NCBI GenBank assembly: GCA_013397455.1
Contig: VYZB01000333.1
Coordinates: forward strand, 645,743-709,742
DNA length: 64,000 nucleotides
Direction: 5' to 3'
DNA from: Crotophaga sulcirostris
Lineage: Eukaryota > Chordata > Aves > Cuculiformes > Crotophagidae
This document shows, in pieces, positions 1 through 11,448 of the stretch. The first letter of the stretch is position 1; each line of letters opens with the position of its first letter. The notes under the pieces were generated by a model that saw only the letters and a program-made list of their open reading frames with translations, was not told the DNA's origin and searched no databases. The position numbers were made by a program, and so were the translations under genes.

Positions 1-1042
1 TTAGTGCTGCGTGGAGGAAGGGGGATCTGACTATGCAAATAGAGATCTCCTTGAAAGGACAATAGAAAAATATTGTATTTTCTTTAATTTCTTAATTAAA
101 AATTGGGGGGGTGAGGTGTGCAAACATGCGTGTGTGTGTTTGCTGGAGGGGGAAGCGAGTGCTCCCTCTTGCCCTGGGATCAGCAATTTCCCTTCATTTG
201 CAGACCTCACTTTTCTCTGAAACAGCAGATTTGGGTTCCTGTCTATGTTTGTCCACCTGGGTGGACACCCTGTAAGTGCTCTGTGAGAGACAGCCACTGA
301 GGCGAGGGGCAGGGAGGCAACAACTACATAAAATGAATTTCTTTTGGCTCCCCATTAATTTTGATGAGGAATTTAGGGTGTGGGGGTTTTTTTGGTTTTT
401 TTTTTTTTGGATGGTTGGTTTGCGGATTTTTAATCAAACTGAGCTGAAAAACGAACAATGCTGACTGCAAGCATTTTCCTGCCCTCTTTCTGAGCCCTGC
501 TAGAAGCATCTTCCTCTAGCTGTCCTGGTAGCTTTTGTTTTCTGTGCCGAGTGCGTGTGTGTCCCTGCGCACGTGCACACCGAAAGCACAAGAACTTTTT
601 CCAATGAGGTGAAGAGCCGGGAGGTGTCAGGACTTGCTCACACTCAGCTTTCAAAGAAGCCTCACATTCTTCCTCCTCGCAGGGAAGCATCTGTCTCTAT
701 TTTTATAGCAGAGGAACAGCCGTGGCCCTAACTCGTGCCCCTTTCTCCAAGGAGGGGCCGTAGCAGTTAAATTTGGCTGTGGGCATGGGGAGAGGCAGGT
801 GCACAAGTCTGGAATCGCTCTGCAGGCGTTAAACCGGTCCAGCTCCTACTCGACGTATTTCCTCCTTAAAAACGTAACTGGCTTTGCAGTCAGGGAGCTG
901 GAAACCATCTTGGAAGTCAATGTGTTAGGGCAAATGGACAGGCGTTCAGTGCCTGCTGACCCTCCTGGGCAGACAACTGATGCTGTGAGTGATTCACAGG
1001 AAACAGAAACTCTTTTCATTTTAGACTGCAACTTGCTGAGCT

Positions 1043-1057
1043 ACACACACACACACA
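1043..1057. repeat. (AC)n microsatellite
   Basis: Seven to eight AC units followed by imperfect CA and TA units to about 1080. Short and probably of low polymorphism. Confidence 0.9.
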
Positions 1058-4000
1058 TGCACACATATAAATATATAAATAGCCACCAGAGAGTTATTTC
1101 ACAGGAAATTAAATATTTGCAGTTCTCCCACACCATTTCATATCTTGCCAATTCCCATAACCCCCTTTTCAGATCACCAAACCCTGCTGGAACCCAGAAA
1201 GTGTCTATCATAACCAGAAGTTTATACACTGGGAAAGATTTCTGCACCAAATCCTTCGCTGGAGTGAACTGGCAGGATGCCACCAAAGTCAGAGCCATCG
1301 CTGTGATTTACACCAGCTGTGGATCTAGCCCAGAGAAATGCAAAAAACTCAGTGAGCTTTGTGCATCGAGGACTTACATGGCCGGTCCCATATTCCTGAT
1401 AGTAAAAGCTAAAGCATCCTGATTCCCCAAGCAACTGACCAAAATAATATTTTTTTTTCACCTGCATTAAACAGCTGGCTTAGATTGCAGCATGGAAATC
1501 TTCCCTTCCTTTTTGGTGAAAAGCAACCTTTTATCTTCCCTGGGTTTCCACCCTGACATTTATACTGAATGACAATTAAATTTCCTTTCCCATTAATCAA
1601 AAGTCATTTTCTTTCTGAGAGCGGCTGATGCTGGAATGTGTCTGGACATGTGCGTAACTGCAGTACTTTATGCTGGATGAACTCTCTCCTTTTCAGGGAG
1701 AAAGATCTCCCCCATGATGTCCCTACAAGAAGAAACACTGTGTGAGGGCAGTTTGTGGGATTAGGTGAGACACGGGGTCTCAGGGAAGCACGGGGAGCAG
1801 AACTGGGGCTGGATGGGAGTGTGGGGAAGGACAGGGGCTCCCTGGCAGCGGGGAAATCCAGCACTGTCAGCTTCCAGCGAGCAGCTTGCACTCACAGATA
1901 ACGATAGCAAGCACAGAGCCAAAGCGCGTTTCCCTTCAGTGCCCCTCGGTTTCCTAGCAGAGCCGGAGTGCACAGAGGTGCGGCTGCTGTCGTTTTGCCC
2001 ACCAGCACCTTCCCTGTGTCCTACCGCATCTCCCTATGCCCAACACCCTCCTCAGGGACCCAACATCTTTGGTCCTTGTCAAGACAATCTGGGTAATAAA
2101 CACCTCTGAGTTAGGGTTTGCAGGGTATGAGGCTCCTTCAGATTCACTGCAAAAGCACACTGTGATCTCTTGCTCAGGCTGAAGTGGATGGCAATGCTCC
2201 TGTTCTCTCTGGTGGCACAGGATCAGACTTCACAGGGGAGTTCTGGTGCACATTTTCAGTTGGTAGATAACAAAAGGGAAGAAAATAAAGACTGAATTTT
2301 TTCTTTTTGTTTAAACATAAAGCAGTAACATTGCTTGAGTCTTTAAGCAGCTATGAAAGAGAGAAACCTCTTGAACAATAACCAGTTTTACCCAGTGTCT
2401 GAGTGTACAATGAATGAGTGAAACCAAGAAAATCACATAAATACTTGTTTTAATCTTAGAAATATAAATTAACTTTCATAATAGCCCTCAAAATAGCCAT
2501 GTCTGCTTTAACACCATTTCAGAGGCTTGAGCTGAGGCATGAGTGCTCCCTGAGTCACTCACTGAGTCTAGTGCAGAACCTCAAACCCTCATTACCAAAG
2601 TTGGTTTGTTTGTGCCTTGCTGTGAACTGAAAACCTAAACAATTAGAAAAAAGCCTTGTGATCAGTGAAGCTGAGATTCCTGTTTTGATTTCAATATTCT
2701 ATTTATACACTGGAATGCACCCAGCAGCTCATGGTGGAGGTGCAATGGCAATGTGCTGCAAGGGGAAGCTGCCTCCTCAAAACATTTACGCTCTCATTGA
2801 TTAAACACATCAGAGAAGTAAAACCCAAAGGCATTTGCTTAGAGAATAGGTTCTTAGGGACTGGCACCCAATTTTGATCCATGTTTGTGGAGTGATACTA
2901 TCTACGTTTCACGTGGTTTAGCTGCATGCAGATAAGACTTGTTTTGGTGTTCAGGAAAATGGGTGTTGGGTGCATAAGTGGGATTTGTTGCATGGTTGTG
3001 GTAAATCGTGACAAGTGGCTGGGTTTGGGAAATTGACACATTTAATAAACACTTGGTAGATTTAAAATAAATCACTACTGTTTATAGAATAAGACATAGT
3101 GTTTAATAACAATAATGCTGTTGTACGAAATAGTCAAGAGCATGTGAACATTTTGTTTTTATCTAGGTCATACACATCCATGGATATTAGAAAGCACAGG
3201 TTTAGCACCAGATGTAGCTGTAGAGTGACTCCAGGCTGCAATATTTGAATGCCATTCAGTGCTTGGCTGGATCTTGCAATCTGTCCCTGGTAGAACTAGT
3301 ACCTTCCTGAGATTTCAGGCATGAGTTTGCATTTTCACTTTCCTATCCAAACTTCAGCTCTCATAAGGCTTAAGCCTTGGTGCATCCAGCAGCCACAGGC
3401 AATGGGCTCCAGCGCTAGGCACAGGCCAGGTCCGCTGCAGAGTACAGCTGGAACCCTACAGTGGACTGGCATCCAATTGGGGACTTAACGGGACATTATT
3501 TAACTGAGCTGGTGGCTAATAAAAACAAAGCCAGACCAGATGTAGAAACCTGCCAGAGAAACTGCATCATTTCAAAGATTTAAGAGCTTGCAGGACCGTG
3601 AGAATCCTTCTGCTGCAGGACTGTCCTAGTCCTTTTTTGTGGTGTGTAATGTAACTTCAAAACTGCATTTGCAATCGTCAGGTCATTAAAGGCATGCAAT
3701 GATGCACTCTCTAATTTTTAATAGTGTGAATGTTTTAAGGAACACTTTTCACAATCCAAAAACCGTATCAAAAACAATAGGAGGCACATTGACATTTTAA
3801 AGATAGAGCAGATAGTTCTCACTGGATCTCTCTACATTGCTGATACCACATTGAGTACACAGTATTGGTAGTCTACAAATAATTGACTTATCTAAACTAA
3901 CATGGGAAAACCCCAAACTCAGTTATTATGTTTTTTGTATAGGGACGTTGGTGTTAATTTTGAGCGTATTTTGATTATGTCTCTAAGAAAATCTATTTCT

Positions 4001-4391
4001 TGCTTTCATAATACATGGAAACAAGCAGAGAGAGATTTGCATTGAGTTGGCATTTGTTTTGTGAGGGCTGCTGATTTTTGTGATCACTGATGAGACCAAT
4101 CATGAGACCTTCTTGTTCCCTACACTCAGTTTGGCTGATCAGATTTCTTGTTGGTTCTCCCAGCAGTGCTGAGGGGCTTTTTCAGCCTGCTGCATGGAGC
4201 AGCCAGCTTTGCAGATCGTGGTTCCGAGAAAATGTCTCTTTTTTCTGGCTGTTGCCCTTCCTGTGAATCTTGTAGTTTATCCTTTAATTATAATAGTGTA
4301 ATTATAGTTCTGGAACTATACATATAATAGTTAGAATAGCAGAGTTTACTCATCGACTTTATTTGCCACTAATGCATCTGATTGCAGATAT

Positions 4392-4461
4392 CAATATGTG
4401 TATCTACATATATAAAATATATATACATATATAAACCTACATATATACGCATATATATATC
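4392..4461. repeat. Imperfect (TA)n/(CATATA)n repeat
   Basis: Alternating TA with interspersed C and G over about 70 bp, including ATATATATAT near the end. It is a low-complexity, easily melted stretch. Confidence 0.85.
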
Positions 4462-6191
4462 TCTCATCATGAAATTTTAAGTCTTGCTTAACTTTGGACA
4501 CCTGCATAAATTTTTTAACTAATGACTAAGGATAGATTCAGATGTTTCTATGTAACTGGCCACTTACCTAAGTGTACGGTACTTAGGTTGAATTACTGCT
4601 GTTTGGGAAATAGGAAACACACCTTGGAGGTCTTCACAAAATAGCTTCATGCTCTTTTCAGAGGCTTAGAAGAAACTTCCAGATTTTCAGAGGCCATATC
4701 ACTGTCACATGGACCTCTCCTGGTGATGGTAGCCCACTAAGCGTTGCACTTGGCTGAAGTTCTCCTTAGTGATGTGGTTAATTGGACGAACAGGCATTTT
4801 ATTGGCACAGATCTCCATGTCACAGTCCGTAAGAATTAATCATCTGGCTGTTTTATGTTTGCACCAACTGATGATTTTGTGAGGTTGGTAGATGGAGACT
4901 TTATAAATTAAAGAACATGTTGAATAATGACAGTTGGGTCTTGACAAAAGCCTCAGAGGAAGAGGAAAGATTCCCTTAGTGCATGGAGAACTAACATGAT
5001 GGTGACTCTTCACGGTTTGAGTCACTCACTACTCTAAAGATATACATGAAGAAGTCATGCACCATAATGGTAATTCCAGCATAGCATGTAGTGTTCATTT
5101 TCTTATTCTCCTTGAGCAACTGGACAGACTCAGAAGGTGCAAAATGCAGATTCAGGTCCCTGAATTGTGAAAGTTTTCTCAGTACTTCTAAGATACAAAA
5201 CATTTCCAACCTGCCTTTCAAAATCCATGAAAACTGCTAAGTATTGTAAGATACACTATTTTTTATGCCTGGATCCTGGAATGGAAATTGGAAGCCTAAA
5301 AGTTGGGCTATCTCAGCACAGAGTGACATGAAGCAGAAAGGGATCTGAACCTGTGCACACTCAGAAGAGGAACTACTTGAAGACGCTATGAGCGATCAGC
5401 TGGAGTTTCACCTAGAAGAAGATAATTAAAATAGGTTTAGTCTTCACCTCTTGATGTGTCTAAGTCATATGTGCTTTATGGAGAGTTTCAGGGAGGTCCT
5501 TCATCCCCAGCATTGATAGGAGAATATCTTGTGTCTTTCTCCAGAAAGTGGGCATTCTCTGATCCTAGAACCTATGCCTTGTTTATTCCTCTTCAGCCAC
5601 TTACCTGTAGGAGGAGTGTTTTCCAAGGCTTTGATTTGGGGTTAATGGATCTTGAATTCTTCTGTGCAGAGAACTGGCTTCAAAACCCACCTGGCAAAGC
5701 CCATGTATGGTTGGCTAGCCCAGGATGTGATATAGAAGGTGCCTTTAAGAGGTATGGGTCATCTTCCAGAGCAGGATGATGAATCTGACCTACCTACATC
5801 CCGTATGAATTTTTTAACCACAGCTTAAATGAAAAAATTTTTTTTCCACATGCTTTCTTTGGAGAGAAGGCAGCTGTAATTTCTCTGTTTTAGGAACTTA
5901 TCAAGTACTATTTGAAAACTGCCAATTAGATTAAGCTCCTCAGGAAACCCAGGCAATGAGATGTCATGTTGCTGCTACAGAGCTCAGTCCAGGAGGGCTG
6001 AGGATCTCCCAGGAAGGAACAGGAGTAGAACTGGAGATGACTGGGAAGAGTTAGATCAGAAAATTATTTTAATGCCCCAAGAACTCAGGAGCTTTCAGGG
6101 TCACAGCTTTGACCTCAGGCATCTCATTTGCCAGTCAGGCACCCAGCTCTTCTTTTTGGAACTGATTCTTCCTAAATTAAGATTCTAAGTG

Positions 6192-6211
6192 NNNNNNNNN
6201 NNNNNNNNNNN
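6192..6211. other. Assembly gap (20 N)
   Basis: Twenty N. The right flank is A-rich. True size and content are unknown. Confidence 1.
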
Positions 6212-9200
6212 AAAAATAATAAAATTCAGTATTAAAATTGCCGTTGGGAAAACCAATAAAAGAAAAAACCACCGACCATGTAATGGCTACTTTTAACCAC
6301 TTAATATACAGTTTAAATCTCTAAAGAGGAATAATAATACATTTATTTCTAAAGTACCTGAATTTGCCAAAGGCACTCAGGGTGCTCTGCAATATAAAAC
6401 CTTTTCTAAAAATAAATTAGTACATTATAAAAAGGCTTTTTGTAGTGAATATACTTAGTGAGCAGGTGAAACGTATCTGACAGAACATGTTTCTTTTGGA
6501 AGATGCTGCTCTGCTCGAATTGAATCAGTTTGAGAGAGTTTCCAATGAGAAGCTAGTTGAGCAGTTCTGGATTTTGTACATGGTCAAAAATATTTTGGAG
6601 ATTCCAGCTGCAGCACTGGAATGAAAGGCAGATTGGAGGAGGTGTTGCGGATGGAGACCCTTGATTACACTCTGTGATGCCAAGAATGCCCGTGTGAGCT
6701 CTGTGAGCCTGGGCTCCTCTGCAGCCCATGGCCACCTTCCCTCCACTCCTTCCAGAGACCTCTTGCAACAGAGAAAAGCCATCCTAGCCACCCAGCCCCA
6801 GGAGCGAGGATAACACAAGTCCTTTTGCCAGCTGAAACTCCCTAGGAACCCAGTAGTGTAGCAGGGACGAGAAGCGGCCAGGCTGACTGGACACTGCTGG
6901 CCATGCCTGCGAGGCATCTGTCACCAGGCGAAAGCCCCACGGAGTGGCAATGATGCTGTTTCAGAGAGCAGCTTTGTCTCACCACGGCCAGCTGGCAAGG
7001 GATTTGATATGGGGCCCCACTGGAAAGCGAAAAAATAAAGCCAGGGAGGCAGATTCCCGAGCAGTGGGATGGGGAGAAGAGGAGGAGGGTTTGTTGTTAT
7101 TTGCGGTGGCTTCCTTTGTACTGAAATTCCTTCCACAATGAGCTGCGTGTCTCTGGCGGCAGCTCTGGACAGGTTCCACACAGATCAGCTGTTTGATATT
7201 TTTACGAGCGTCTCCCCCTCCCTCCCGTCAGTCAGATCGGGGCTGCAGTGATGCAACGCTTCTTGGAAAGGCACAGCCTCCATCCCAAGCAGCTTTCAGA
7301 AGTGCTTCTTGAGAATGTGAGCTCTCTGAAACGGCCTCGAAGGGAACGGTGCTTTACTTTCATCTGTATCCTAAGGCCTAATTGAGTTGAATACAAATAT
7401 AAACTTATAACAGCCTTTTTGGTCGTTCTCTTCTGCTCGTCTCACAAAAAGCCAGTTTAATGATCTTTCTGAAGGCTGTTTCACTGAGGCAGCAGCAAGG
7501 CACCAGCTTTACATCATTACTGAATAGTGCATAAAGGAATTATTTAGCAAGATGTTCTGTTTGTTAATAGACCCAAATCACGGTTCCTTTTACCAAATAC
7601 TGCTTTTATTTGAGGTCTTTGAATGAATTTCATTCAAACAATACTAACATCTGATGATAAAAACTGCTAATGAGAGGAAAATCATCCCTGGTTTTGATCT
7701 AGAGCTCTCATTAATTCCAAACTTTGCTTTTAGTTTGTTTTGCTGATCAAATCATTAGAACAATTTTTATTACCGCTTTGGCTCCCTCCAAAGAGAGTTA
7801 GCTCTCTGTGAGCTTAAGCTCAGTTCTCTTTGTTTCCCTGTGTCATACCTCTCTGCTGGAATTAAATGATGCAGAAGGGAAGTTCATCCAGTGACCAGGG
7901 AGGAGATCCCCAAGGCCAGACCCTATACACCTGGTGAAGCTGAGGGCAGTCTGGTGTTTTTATATCTTGGCCCATACACCTTCTCTATGTGGTCTTTGGT
8001 TTTGGGCGGGTATTTTTCCAGATGAAATATGGCAGAAAATTATTTGTCTGGGGTCATTCAACACTACACCATCGAAATTTTTGCTTGCCATGTGATGTTT
8101 TCCATACTTGTTTGCACTGCTCTCTATACCTATTAGCACGCGTTCTGCTGCCTTGTAAATGGTTATTAATTGCTGTGTAATTTTTTGCAGTACCAAACTG
8201 CAAGTTGTGCATATTTATTTATTTATTTGTTTGTTTTAAATATAAAAGCCTCAAAATGCAAAGTTTGCAGGTCTTGGCAACATTTTTGCAGTGCTTTCCT
8301 CACCCTCCTGGCCAGGAACTTGAGGAGGGAGGGAGGTGCAGATGTGTTGCACCAAATAGGTACTGACAGACATCTGATGGTCATACCACTCCCTATATAA
8401 ATATTATGTAGGAATCCTTGCATACTTTGCCCTTATACAACCAAAATTATTTACACCTTCTTTAGAATCTAAAAGAAATTGGAAAAATTAGTACAATTTA
8501 AAGGCAAACAATGGAGGAGGTTTAAAACACCCTTTTCTCTCCCACCACCATTGTTCAGTAAGACATGAGTTGGGCATTCAAACTGAACTCCCCAAAACAT
8601 TCACCTTCTGAAATTATTCCTGCCCTGGAGGGTGGAGACCAGGCCATTATATTCCTTGAAATTTATGAAGATTGATGTAGAAGGCAAACAGCAGCTCTGT
8701 GTTAGGAGACCAGGAGACAATTCAAAGAACATTAATGACAAGAAATTGAGAAAAATCATAAAAAAATAGTTTCTGCAAGCATAGGGGATAGAAGTGGGGG
8801 GGTTTGCATGCTTGGGATGTAAAATAATTCACATTCCCTTACACAACTTCACTAGCTGAATTTTTCCTTTAATTCAGAATCAGGTTACTATATTATTTTA
8901 ATATAAATAGATGTGTAGAACAGTGAAATAAATGCTGTATTTAGGACAAATGGGGAAAATAAATAATGTTGCAAAGTCAGTTTTTGCTGGTGGTTCTCAC
9001 TGTTCCCTTTCCCAGATTTTCCTGTGTTGGTTCAGCAAAATTAGTTCTTCTCTGAACCATAGAGTCGCTGTTACATATAGGTGGTTTACAATATGAGCAA
9101 GGAAATGTCCTGAGATCTGAAGAGAAGAGGTAAAATTCAACACAAAATTATACCTTTCAGACTGAGGTTGTGTGTTTCAGAAGCACTTACCATAGATTGG

Positions 9201-9464
9201 TGTTAGGATCTCATTGCCAGGAGACCATACTGACTCGTGTGGGAAACTAAGATTCATGATGCTGTGACTCCAATACTTGTTCTTCTTTTAACATCTTCCA
9301 TCTGGATAATTATGCTGCTCAACTTGTTCTATAATGGTCCGGGCTGAGATTTTTGAGGAGCATAACCTTTGCCTGGCTTGGGCTAATTTTCCATCTCAAA
9401 TTCCAGAGTTTATGGCCAATGTAGTCTTCATACCTGAGGTTTTTCTGCAGTGAGAAGATTCTCT
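6212..9464. other. Non-coding unique DNA
   Basis: No gene or CR1. A modest cluster of CpG lies between about 7100 and 7340, in contrast to its AT-rich surroundings. A (TATT)n run lies at 8213-8236. Open frames on both strands between 6525 and 7250 overlap each other and show no known domain. Confidence 0.75.
8213..8236. repeat. (TTTA)n tetranucleotide repeat
   Basis: About five TTTA units followed by TTTG units. Confidence 0.85.
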
Positions 9465-9540
9465 TAGAATCGTAGAATCATTAAGGTTGGAAAAGACCTC
9501 TAAGATCATCAAGTCCACCTGTCAGCTCAACACCATCCTG
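9465..9540 (-). mobile_element. CR1 LINE, 3'-end fragment
   Basis: Starts with TAGAATCGTAGAATCA, the reverse complement of the CR1 3' tail, then AAGGTTGGAAAAGACCTC. Only about 76 bp remain. It matches the group whose tail reads GGTCTTTTCCAACCTTAA. Confidence 0.9.
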
Positions 9541-11283
9541 TAAGAATGGGGAGGCTTTTTGGAGTGGTCTTGTTGGAAAGCCCATTCTGCCCAGTAACCA
9601 GTGGTCATAGGGGTTTAAGCTCAGTATTTAATGTGAAAGATTTTTGAAAATTCAATATATTTGGCTCATGATCTCACAGTTTGTACTCCTGAGTAGCTTC
9701 TTGAAGACTGTGGCTTCTTCTTTCAATGTACTCCACCAGTCAAAGCCCTCAGAGTGAGATTGTCTCCTGCAGGAGACCCAGACAAGCCCCGGTGTACAAA
9801 TCCAATGAGGTTGTGCTCTGTGGGAGGGATTTAAGGGGGAATCAAGGCATGCATAGACTGACTTGAAGTGAGATCTCTTCACTGGTGGGAATTTCATCCT
9901 AAACAAATTCCATACATTGGTTAATTTGCAAATCTTAGCCTTAGAGGTTGGTCTAAGTTTTATGTACTATTCCAGCTGAAGGGAGACAGGGGGGAGTTTT
10001 CTTTAATCTAATTTAGCCCCATGCTTTGCATATTAAAAAAAAAGTTTAAAACTGCATCAAAATAAATAAATCCCAATTCCCCAGAGGATTGAAGCAAAGT
10101 TGTCCATCAGCAGAAGCAAGTGCATGCCTCTTCTAAAGCTGCCTTAGCTGAGAAGGGACAGCTTTAGAGGCTGCAGTTAAAGACAGCCCAAGCTCAAGTG
10201 TGTGCTGCACCGTTCTTCAGTTTAGGGCTTTGTAGTTATGTTTGTTAGACTGAGAGTGGGAAAAGCTAAAACAAATAGTGGTATTCACTAGAGATTGAGA
10301 AGATAGAGGTCACCTCTAGTAATATATTGTAGAATTATTCTCCAAAGAGCTCAATTTTAATTACATACCAGTTTAAGAGTATTACTTGCACAAAGCCCTG
10401 CTACCTGTTTATGCTTCCAAAACCTAATGGAGTTATATTGAATAACTGAAAGACCCCCAAATCACACTGACAACTTGTCTTCTAAACTCTGGTCTGTTTT
10501 GTCTTAGCCCAAGTGCCAGTGTTAAAGATTATTGATGCAGCTGCTTGCTTTTAGATGCTGAATCACATTAGCCTCCCTCCTGCCCTCCTATTTCATTAAG
10601 AACCTGGCTGCAGATCAAAAAATGTAATGCCTTCTCCGTGTAGGACCCCATAACTTTCACAAGCCCTAAAAATCTGACTGGCAGTGCATTGATTTCTCTC
10701 TTTTCTTTCTTCCTCCCTCTCATTCTTGCTTGCTTTTGTTCTTTTGCTCTCTCTTTCACTTTTTCTTTTTTCATTCTTTCTATAATTCTTCTGCATGTTT
10801 TCTCTTTTTTCCCCACTTTTTTTTTAATTCTCTCACAGTGTGTCTCTCTCACTTTCTTCTCTCCCCCTTTCTTTCTCATGGAGTGGCAAGAGAGAAAAAT
10901 AGAAGTAGGAGGAGGGCAAGAGGTCAGCATGTGAGGAATTCCAATTTAGCAGTCAATGCCAAAATGCTAATGTACATCCACATATTGCATCTGATATTTT
11001 TATTATATCTGCTCAGAATAGAGTAATTGTAAGTTTTTACTTTGTTTTCCCATAGGCTATTTTTTTTTTACTTAATTGCTACTGTCTTAGTTATTGTTCA
11101 GACATGTCAGGATTCAGTTATCTTATTTTCATTCAGAAAAAAAAAATCCTGTATGGAAGGATCTCCCAGAAGCTCTGCTGGAGCAGAGACCAGAGGATGA
11201 CCTTACTCAGACCAGTGGGACTCCTTGCAGCAGTTTCAATGGGATCAGGATCCACCCTGAGATCTGGATTCCAGACAGAGGAT
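9541..11283. other. Non-coding unique DNA with a pyrimidine tract
   Basis: No exon recognised. An 84-codon minus-strand frame (9652-9906) next to the CR1 fragment matches nothing I know. The main structure is the CT-rich tract at 10693-10878. Confidence 0.75.
10693..10878. repeat. Polypyrimidine tract (about 186 bp)
   Basis: The plus strand is almost all C and T with few interruptions; the minus strand is GA-rich. Overlapping long frames on both strands here are composition artefacts (lysine/arginine/glutamate-rich on one strand, phenylalanine/serine/leucine-rich on the other). Confidence 0.85.
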
Positions 11284-11448
11284 TCTGGAACAAGCTGCCC
11301 AGGGAGGTGGCTGAGTCCCCATCCCCGGAGGTATTTAACAGACAGGTAGATGAAGTGCCCAGGGATATGGTTTAGTAGTGGACAGGTACAGTTGGACTTG
11401 ATGATCTCAAAAGTCTTTTCCAACCAAACGATTCTATGATTCTATGAT
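11284..11448 (+). mobile_element. CR1 LINE, 3' part
   Basis: Matches CR1 from TCTGGAACAAGCTGCCCAGG to a complete tail GATTCTATGATTCTATGA. It shares GTGGACAGGTACAGTTGGACT with the copy at 42865, so the two are of one subfamily. The roughly 130 bp upstream do not look like the usual CR1 body. Confidence 0.93.

Larger units (their letters stand above)
1..6191. other. Non-coding unique DNA
   Basis: No CR1, RNA gene or convincing exon is seen. Simple repeats are T7 and T13 (387-408), (AC)n at 1043-1057 and an AT dinucleotide stretch at 4392-4461. A 207-codon open frame starting at a GTG (799-1422) crosses the AC repeat and resembles no family I know; I treat it as chance. From 2200 to 5400 the sequence is AT-rich with almost no CpG, typical of a gene desert. 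Confidence 0.8.

Noticed and set aside
799..1422. 207-codon plus-strand open frame, the longest in the window
   Set aside because: It starts at GTG, crosses an (AC)n microsatellite (giving a THTHMHTY run), has no known domain and no splice or promoter context.
6525..6917. 130-codon minus-strand frame
   Set aside because: Overlaps other frames on both strands in a GC-richer patch; no domain, no splice signals that make sense.
11140..11283. Possible 5' extension of the CR1 at 11284
   Set aside because: The sequence does not follow the CR1 body seen in the other copies; I left it as unassigned.
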